This document shows positions 56,418 through 64,000 of a DNA stretch of 64,000 nt, one piece after another (within the stretch, counting starts at the first letter, position 1; each line of letters starts with the position of its first letter). Made by a program: the position numbers and the translations under genes. This DNA is from Salinarimonas ramus. Its GTDB lineage: Bacteria; Pseudomonadota; Alphaproteobacteria; Rhizobiales; Beijerinckiaceae. The stretch is taken from the NCBI RefSeq assembly GCF_014645695.1, contig NZ_BMMF01000016.1, positions 61,044 to 125,043 on the forward strand, in the 5' to 3' direction. The notes under the pieces are model-generated. The model saw only the letters and a program-made list of their open reading frames with translations. It did not search any database and had not been told where the DNA came from.

Positions 56418-57088
56418 GACGCCTCGCGCAGAAGATAGCCAACGCCCCTGATCGCGTGGATCTCGATCCCGGCACGCCTTTCGTTGAGCCTCCGCCGCAG
56501 ACGTGAAATGTGGGAGTCGAGCGTATTCGACTGGACGATGTCGTCGAACCCGAACACCGCCTGCTCCAGCGACTCCCGCAGCACCGTCCGGCCACGGCGC
56601 TCAAGCAGCGCCGCCAGGACGCGCAGCTCGCGGCGCGGGAGATCGATGCGCTTCCCCCGGATCTCGACCTCCTCGTTCATGAGATCGAAAACGAGCGATC
56701 CCGCCCTGATCTCCTCGCCCGCCATCTCGGCGGGGCGCCGCTTGACGGCCCGGATGCGCGCCAGCAGCTCGTCGAGCGAGAACGGCTTGATCAGATAGTC
56801 GTCCGCCCCCTCGTCGAGACCGTCGATACGGTCCGCGACGTCGCCTCGTGCGCTGAGGACGATGATGTGTATGCCCGGATTGGTCTTGCGGAAGACCGGG
56901 ATCATCGAGAGGCCTTCCCCGTCCGGAAGCGTGCGGTCGAGCAGGACGAGATCGAACTTGCCGATCAGGCCGGCTTCCCGCGCGGTCGCCAGGCAGTCGA
57001 CGTGATCGACGACGAAGCGCTCTCGCTCGAGGACCTTGCGGATAGATTCCGCGAGCCGAAGCTCGTCTTCGATCAGGATGATTCTCAC
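56414..57088 (-). CDS. OmpR-family response regulator
   Basis: A 224-residue response regulator. The start is a GTG at 57088 giving VRIILIEDELRLAESIRKVL; upstream frames lack family sequence. Phospho-acceptor Asp51 lies in FDLVLLDRTLPDG, the acidic pair in IEDE and the conserved Lys in YLIKPFSLDELLA. The C-terminal winged HTH has RKRIDLPRRELRVLAALLER in part (EIRGKRIDLPRRELRVLAAL) and SHISRLRRRLNERRAG. It is coupled with the kinase and both precede the beta-lactamase gene. Confidence 0.93.
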   Translation of the reverse strand: MRIILIEDELRLAESIRKVLERERFVVDHVDCLATAREAGLIGKFDLVLLDRTLPDGEGLSMIPVFRKTNPGIHIIVLSARGDVADRIDGLDEGADDYLIKPFSLDELLARIRAVKRRPAEMAGEEIRAGSLVFDLMNEEVEIRGKRIDLPRRELRVLAALLERRGRTVLRESLEQAVFGFDDIVQSNTLDSHISRLRRRLNERRAGIEIHAIRGVGYLLREAS

Positions 57089-57275
57089 GGCGCGGCTTCG
57101 CTGTTTCGTCGCATCGGCACGACCCTTTCGCGATCGGGCTGGAGCGCTCCCGCCTGACCGTATCGAAAGTGCCGCCTCTCCACCCCGACGCCTGCGGACC
57201 GGCGCCGGCAGCGCCGGAGCGGATCTCGCAGGCTCGGGAAGCCCTGCGGAAGGCTTCGCCTCCCGCCCGGCGGCA

Positions 57276-57506
57276 TTACCGAGGACCGCACTCCCGGCGG
57301 GTCGGATCGCGTTCGCAGCGTTGCGCGCGAGCGCGATCGGAGATGATCTGTGCATTCAGTGCCGTCTCGCTCGCGAGGTTCGCTCTGTACGCGTTCTCGA
57401 GGGAGGAGCGGTCGGATACGCATCCCGCGACGGCGATGCACGACAAAGTCGCGAGCAGAAGGCCGATGGGCGCTTTGGGCAGCCGGGCTTCTCGAAGATG
57501 GAGCAT
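57276..57506 (-). CDS. Small lipoprotein
   Basis: A 76-residue protein started at 57506. Residues 14-29 (PIGLLLATLSCIAVAG) form a signal sequence followed by the lipobox cysteine in IAVAGC. The mature part (VSDRSSLENAYRANLASETA, then LNAQIISDRARAQRCERDPT) is short and helical. Small lipoproteins like this often sit next to envelope-stress systems. It is 187 bp upstream of the response regulator gene, on the same strand. The function is unknown. Confidence 0.65.
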   Translation of the reverse strand: MLHLREARLPKAPIGLLLATLSCIAVAGCVSDRSSLENAYRANLASETALNAQIISDRARAQRCERDPTRRECGPR

Positions 57507-57694
57507 TGCTTTCACCTGACTTGGGTTTCGCTTTCCGGACGCCGGCCGGCTTTCGAGCTGCGGACGGTCGCCGGCGCCCACATCGCCGGCGAAGATTGCG
57601 CAGACATGGAGCCCGTGTCCGCGAACCTAGAAGCGGGCTCGGGCCCCGCCCGGTCGTGCCTTCGTGTGGCGCCGGTATGGCGACCCGGCGACGG

Positions 57695-59951
<2,257 letters not shown>

Positions 59952-59981
59952 CGGTCGGCCACTCGCCGTCCCCTGCGCCGA

Positions 59982-60920
59982 TCATCGCCCGGTGATCTCT
60001 GCGAGGGAGGATGCACTTCCGACCAGGGTGGCACGGCTCCGTGTCCAAGCGTCCTCGTCGACGGCCAAACGGCTCCTCAGCCAAGCCAGCGTGAGACGCC
60101 GGGTCGCTTCGAGCGCCTCGGGATCCTCGACCTCGGTCTCCCGTGCGTCGAGCCCGGGAATTCCGCCGAGGGAATGCCCCACGCCGTTGATCGTGAGCAG
60201 GGCATCGCCCCCCGGCGCGTCGTGGAAGGCGTCGGCATGCCATTCGGGGCCCCGCGGCGTGAAATGCGGGTCGTCCTCCGCTCCGCAGACCACGAGCATC
60301 GGCACTTCGATGCCGCTGAAATCGACGTCGAAGAAGGGAAAGCGCGCGGCGTGCTCGGGCGTCAGATCGGCCCCGCCGCGCCCCGGCGTCGCCATGAGGA
60401 CGCCGGCACGGATGCGCGGATTGGCGAAGCTCTCCCCCTGCAGGAGCCCGCCGAGCAACAGGCTGCAGGTATGGCCGCCGAAGGAATGTCCGGCGACCGC
60501 GATCCGGTCGTGGTCGAGGCGTCCTGCGACAGCGGCGGCCTGTCGCTCGATCTCGTCCAGCCCATCCAGAACGGCGCGCATCTCGGCCACGCGCTCGCGC
60601 CAGAAGAAGGGGCCTCCCGGCAGTTGGGGGTCGAGGCCGCCGACGCGTGAGCTGGCGTGCGTCGGCTGGATGACGGCGATGCCTCGCTCGGCCCAGAACT
60701 GGGCGAGCGGGGCGTATCCGTCTTTCGAGGGGATAGAGTTCGACGGACCGTAGCCGTGCGAAAACACGACGATCGGCAGTGCCTCTCCGCTGGCCGGCGT
60801 GGTCAGGCGCAGCTCGAGCGGCGGACGGCCGGGCATCTCCAGGCGGATCGGCGTGTAGGCCACGGTCGCGGCGGGCTCCGGCGTCGGAAGGGCGCGGGAG
60901 CGGGTGATCAATCGGTTCAT
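59982..60920 (-). CDS. Alpha/beta hydrolase (PAF-acetylhydrolase/dienelactone-like)
   Basis: A 312-residue serine hydrolase. VVFSHGYGPSNSIPSKDGYA is the oxyanion segment, Ser lies in IAVAGHSFGGHTCSLLL, Asp in LVVCGAEDDPHFTPRGPEW and His in INGVGHSLGGIPG. No signal peptide is seen. It is 54 bp downstream of an SDR gene on the same strand and the SDR is divergent from an AraC regulator, so the three form a control unit. A truncated paralogue lies at 34748-35210. The substrate is unknown. Confidence 0.85.
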   Translation of the reverse strand: MNRLITRSRALPTPEPAATVAYTPIRLEMPGRPPLELRLTTPASGEALPIVVFSHGYGPSNSIPSKDGYAPLAQFWAERGIAVIQPTHASSRVGGLDPQLPGGPFFWRERVAEMRAVLDGLDEIERQAAAVAGRLDHDRIAVAGHSFGGHTCSLLLGGLLQGESFANPRIRAGVLMATPGRGGADLTPEHAARFPFFDVDFSGIEVPMLVVCGAEDDPHFTPRGPEWHADAFHDAPGGDALLTINGVGHSLGGIPGLDARETEVEDPEALEATRRLTLAWLRSRLAVDEDAWTRSRATLVGSASSLAEITGR

Positions 60921-60974
60921 CTGTGGTCCTCGATCGGTGGGAACGAGCGCGGCGGGACGGCCGCGCGCGACTGG

Positions 60975-61733
60975 TCAGGCGGTGTCGAGGCCCGCTTCTC
61001 GGAACCATGCTCGCGCATCCGCGCCGGCGGGCAGCTTCATCGGCGCCGCGGGGTCCGTGACGGCGCGCCAAACAGCCTGCGCGACATCGAGCGCCTGCGT
61101 CTTCTCGCCGGGCGACTGGAGGCTCCGAAAAACGGCCTGGACGAAGGGGCCGTAAGCCTCGGGGACGTCCATGCCCATTCGCGCCACGGCATTGCGTCCG
61201 AACGACGTTTCGGGCGCGCTGCCGGGCAGGACGAGCCGCGCACGCACACCGAACTCCGCGGCCTCCAGCGCGAAACTCTCGGTGAAGGCGCCCACCGCGG
61301 CCTTGCTCGCGCTGTAGATCGACAGCGCGGGAAGCGGACGCAGCGTCACGCTGGAGCTGATGTTGACGATCACGCCGCTGCGACGGGCGCGCATGGCGGG
61401 CATCACGGCGCGGGTGACGGCCATGGTCCCGAGCACGTTGGTCTCGAAGAGTTCGCGGGCGCGGTTGATCTCTGCGCCTTCGAGCACGTTCAGCATGCCG
61501 ACGCCGGCATTGTTCACGAGCGCGTCGAGCGGTCCCGCCGCGGCGACGGCGGCGGCGATGCTGTTTCCATCGGTCACGTCGAGGGACAGGAGGCGCAGCC
61601 TGTCCGAGACCGGCAGGCCGTCGCCCGAGGGCGTGCGCATCGTTGCGATCACCTCCCAGTCGCGATCGAGGAAGAAGGCGGCGACGGCGCGGCCGAAACC
61701 CGAGGAGGCGCCGGTGACGAGGATGCGGGGCAT
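60975..61733 (-). CDS. Classical short-chain dehydrogenase/reductase
   Basis: A 252-residue SDR. MPRILVTGASSGFGRAVAAF is the cofactor-binding TGxxxGxG, DALVNNAGVGML the NNAG motif, and SVTLRPLPALSIYSASKAAV gives the catalytic Ser and YxxxK. I start at 61733; 18 upstream codons are not protein-like. It is 72 bp from the divergent AraC gene and upstream of the hydrolase. Confidence 0.92.
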   Translation of the reverse strand: MPRILVTGASSGFGRAVAAFFLDRDWEVIATMRTPSGDGLPVSDRLRLLSLDVTDGNSIAAAVAAAGPLDALVNNAGVGMLNVLEGAEINRARELFETNVLGTMAVTRAVMPAMRARRSGVIVNISSSVTLRPLPALSIYSASKAAVGAFTESFALEAAEFGVRARLVLPGSAPETSFGRNAVARMGMDVPEAYGPFVQAVFRSLQSPGEKTQALDVAQAVWRAVTDPAAPMKLPAGADARAWFREAGLDTA

Positions 61734-61804
61734 TCGTGGTTCTCCTTCGCTGTGGTGAGGGAGAGATAGACGCCGCGTGCCGATCAAACTATCGAAGAAA
61801 GTCC

Positions 61805-62743
61805 ATGTTGATTCATCGATCGTCCGAACCGATGCGTGCTCCTCATGAAGATCCGCTGGCCGCGGTGGTCGGCTTGCTCCAGCCGGTGCTCTCCCTCGCC
61901 AAGCTGGTCGAGGCCGGTGGGCGGTGGAAGGTCGAGCGCCGCGAAATGGCGAGCCCCTTCTACTGCGCGATCGTCGAGGGGAGCGCCCGCCTCACCCCGA
62001 CCGGCCGGGAGCCGATCACTCTTCGGGCCGGGGACTTCATCCTGATCCCCGATCTGCAGGGCTTCGGCATGACGGGCGAGGCGCCGCCGGGACCGAATGC
62101 GCCGAGCCGGCCGCTCGAGATCGGTCCGGGCCGGGTTCGCCTCGGCCCGGCGGATGCGCCCGTGCAGATGCGCGCGCTCGTCGGGCACTGCCGCTTCGAA
62201 ACGCCCGCGAAGGGCCTGCTCGTGTCGCTGCTGCCCGACGTGATCCACGTCTCCGGCAACGACCGCCTGACGGCGCTCGTGCCCGTCATCCACGAGGAGA
62301 CGTGTGCCGAGCGGCCGGGGCGGGACCTGATCCTCCAGCGTCTCTTGGACGTGCTGCTCGTCGAGGCGCTCCGGTCGGGGCCCGCCGTGGACATGCCGCC
62401 GGGATTGTTGCGCGGGCTGTCCGATCCGCGGCTGGCCGCGGCTCTCGGGCGCATCCATGGGCAGACGGGCGGCGAGGTCTCCATCGCCGTGCTGGCGAAG
62501 GACGCCGGCATGTCCCGCTCCAGCTTCTTCGAGAAGTTCCGAACGGAAATCGGCTGCGCACCGAAAGAATACGTGGCGCACTGGCGGATGGCCGTCGCCA
62601 AGACTCTCCTGCGAGAGGGTCGGCTGAGCAATGCGGAGATCGCACGCCGTGTCGGCTACGGCTCCGCCAGCGCCTTCGGAACGGCCTTCGTCCGTCACGA
62701 AGGCCTGTCGCCGGGCGCGTTCGCAGCCGAAATCGGAGGCTGA
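61805..62743 (+). CDS. AraC-family regulator with cupin-type N-terminal domain
   Basis: A 312-residue AraC regulator of the CFA/I group. The N-terminal part contains the AraC_binding_2/cupin segment EMASPFYCAIVEGSARLTPT then LRAGDFILIPDLQGFGM. The C-terminal double HTH is VSIAVLAKDAGMSRSSFFEK, APKEYVAHWRMAVAKTLLRE and SNAEIARRVGYGSASAFGTA. I start at 61805 (MLIHRSSEPMRAPHEDPLAA). It is divergent from the SDR-hydrolase operon, its probable target. A fossil copy of its HTH is at 35214-35330. Confidence 0.92.
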   Translation: MLIHRSSEPMRAPHEDPLAAVVGLLQPVLSLAKLVEAGGRWKVERREMASPFYCAIVEGSARLTPTGREPITLRAGDFILIPDLQGFGMTGEAPPGPNAPSRPLEIGPGRVRLGPADAPVQMRALVGHCRFETPAKGLLVSLLPDVIHVSGNDRLTALVPVIHEETCAERPGRDLILQRLLDVLLVEALRSGPAVDMPPGLLRGLSDPRLAAALGRIHGQTGGEVSIAVLAKDAGMSRSSFFEKFRTEIGCAPKEYVAHWRMAVAKTLLREGRLSNAEIARRVGYGSASAFGTAFVRHEGLSPGAFAAEIGG

Positions 62744-62771
62744 GGACGATGTGGTGGCGTGTCGATGGGCG

Positions 62772-63695
62772 TCATCGGCGCCGGGTGGCGAGCGTCTGAC
62801 GCTGCACGCCGAAGGCTCGCAGATGGTCGATCAATGCGCGCAGTTTAGGCGCGACGTTGCGGCGGTTCGGATAGTAGAGATTGAAGCCGGTGAAGTACGG
62901 GCAGAATTCCTCGAGGAGAGGGACCAGTTCGCCCCGATCGATCGGTCCACGAAAGCTTTCCTCCATTCCGAAGGTGATGCCGGCTCCCGCGACGGCGAGC
63001 TTGATCATCAGCGCCATGTCGTTCGTGGTGATCTCCGGGTCGACAGTCACGCTGAACTCTTTGCCGTCTTCTTCGAACTCCCATTGGTAAGGCGCGGCCT
63101 TGGGCGCAGACCTCCAGCCGATGCAGCGGTGCTCGGCGAGATCCCGCGGATGAGACGGCACGCCGAAGCGGTCCCGGTAGGCAGGGGAGCACACGGCGAG
63201 CTGACGCTCGTCTCCGCCGGCGGGCACCGCGATCATGTCCTGCTCGATGACCTCGCCGAGCCGGACGCCCGCGTCGTAGCCCTCGACGACGATGTCGAAC
63301 TCCTCGTCGGTCACGGTGACGTCGAGCTCCACCCCCGGGTAGGCCTCTGCGAAGCTCGCCAGGAGCGGTCCCGCCAGAAAGCGCTCGGCGATCGACGCGA
63401 CCGCCAGCCGCAATCGTCCGCGCGGGGCCCCGCCGAGACTCGCCGCCGTCTCGGTCGCCGCCCGCATCTCGGCAATGGCCGGCGCGACCTGCGCGTACAG
63501 GCTTTCGCCCGCCTCGGTGAGGCTCACGCTGCGCGTGGTTCGTCTCACCAGCGCGGCGCCCAGCGTCTCTTCGAGCCGCCGTATCGTCTGGCTGACGGCA
63601 GAGCGCGTCACGCCGAGCCGGTCGGCCGCGGCGCGGAAATTCCGTTCCTCTGCAACGAGGGCGAATACGGCGAGGGCGTTGAAATCGAGCTGCAT
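62772..63695 (-). CDS. LysR-family regulator
   Basis: A 307-residue LysR regulator. MQLDFNALAVFALVAEERNF then RAAADRLGVTRSAVSQTIRR is the HTH and LEETLGAALVRRTTRSVSLT follows. The effector domain includes GRLRLAVASIAERFLAGPLL and GYDAGVRLGEVIEQDMIAVP. It is of the group that controls divergent SDR or aldo/keto genes, and an SDR gene starts 104 bp away on the other strand. An inverted TGGTT-AG-AACCA lies directly before its start. Confidence 0.92.
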   Translation of the reverse strand: MQLDFNALAVFALVAEERNFRAAADRLGVTRSAVSQTIRRLEETLGAALVRRTTRSVSLTEAGESLYAQVAPAIAEMRAATETAASLGGAPRGRLRLAVASIAERFLAGPLLASFAEAYPGVELDVTVTDEEFDIVVEGYDAGVRLGEVIEQDMIAVPAGGDERQLAVCSPAYRDRFGVPSHPRDLAEHRCIGWRSAPKAAPYQWEFEEDGKEFSVTVDPEITTNDMALMIKLAVAGAGITFGMEESFRGPIDRGELVPLLEEFCPYFTGFNLYYPNRRNVAPKLRALIDHLRAFGVQRQTLATRRR

Positions 63696-63707
63696 TGGTT
63701 AGAACCA
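63696..63707. promoter_or_regulatory. Short inverted repeat at the LysR start
   Basis: TGGTT-AG-AACCA directly upstream of the ATG at 63695. It may be part of a LysR binding site in the LysR-SDR gap. A TACAAT at 63743-63748 could be the -10 of the SDR promoter. Confidence 0.3.
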
Positions 63708-63799
63708 CTTCCCACCGTGTGAATGAATGAGCGGCTATCGGCTACAATGGGGCCGGTCTATCTCCTGAGCAACCGCGATGACGCGGCCAGCCACAGGAG

Positions 63800-64000
63800 A
63801 TGACATTGGACAAGGTGATCCTCATTACGGGCGCATCGAGCGGCATCGGGGCCGGCATCGCCCGCGAGCTCGCCGCGGCCGGCGCGAAGCTCGTTCTGGG
63901 GGCGCGTCGCACCGACCGGCTCGAGGCTTTGGCGCGCGAAATCCGCACGGAGAGCAACGCGGTGCTGACACGGCGCCTCGACGTCGTCGACCGGGACGAC
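63800..64000 (+). CDS. Short-chain dehydrogenase/reductase, 5' part
   Basis: The first 67 codons of an SDR that continues past the window. MTLDKVILITGASSGIGAGI then ARELAAAGAKLVLGARRTDR is the N-terminal Rossmann unit with TGxxxGIG and an Arg pair that suggests NADP preference. AGGAG lies just before the ATG. The divergent LysR gene is its likely regulator. The sequence looks like YdfG-type SDRs, whose C-terminal tail also appears as a fossil at 52250-52378. Confidence 0.9.
   Translation, partial: MTLDKVILITGASSGIGAGIARELAAAGAKLVLGARRTDRLEALAREIRTESNAVLTRRLDVVDRDD

Overview
The window is high-GC DNA from an alphaproteobacterium, most likely of the order Hyphomicrobiales. The support is the F1 ATP synthase order atpH-atpA-atpG-atpD-atpC, a secA with the C-terminal zinc motif, a 376-residue alphaproteobacterial-type GTP cyclohydrolase II and a BTLCP cysteine peptidase. 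I cannot name the genus from sequence alone.

Region 1 (1-12680) is ordinary chromosome: the 3' end of secA, a D-2-hydroxyacid dehydrogenase, the complete F1 operon on the minus strand, a small hypothetical gene, ribA, a RibD-C reductase, cytochrome b561, msrA and a small membrane protein. Several intergenic gaps here hold strong hairpins.

Region 2 (12681-about 34400) is a genomic island. It starts at a tRNA-Ser(GGA) gene followed directly by a tyrosine integrase. Its main cargo is a minus-strand operon that reads as a class 2-like DISARM anti-phage system: a DrmE-like protein, a NERD-nuclease/UvrD-type helicase, the DrmA helicase, the DUF1998 protein DrmB and, after a 229 bp gap, a cytosine-5 methyltransferase (DrmMII-like). 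The first four genes are coupled by ATGA overlaps or a 1 bp gap. No DrmC (phospholipase D nuclease) is present. A NERD-helicase fusion sits in the operon instead, and this is the most interesting feature of the window. Further along are a fossil IS21-type istB split by an ISAs1-type element with a visible 10 bp target duplication, a DUF433/CcdA-like antitoxin without a toxin, an unusual operon of one double-HTH protein plus two tyrosine recombinases, and a DUF433 antitoxin whose DUF5615 toxin is frameshifted and truncated.

Region 3 (34400-41400) is a scrap zone. It holds two copies of an IS21-like end sequence, a chimeric fossil of a hydrolase and an AraC regulator whose intact relatives lie at 60-62.7 kb, an intact BTLCP peptidase, an ISL3-type transposase remnant, a secreted SnoaL-like protein, an intact exported prolyl oligopeptidase and a truncated alpha/beta hydrolase.

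Region 4 (41400-64000) is an accessory redox and detoxification zone. Flavin or NAD(P)H oxidoreductases, SDRs, an aldo/keto reductase and hydrolases alternate with local, mostly divergent regulators (LysR, XRE, TetR, AraC). It also carries a two-component system next to a class C beta-lactamase and a textbook dgdA/dgdR pair (2,2-dialkylglycine decarboxylase and its LysR regulator). Several gene pairs have visible palindromic operator candidates between them.
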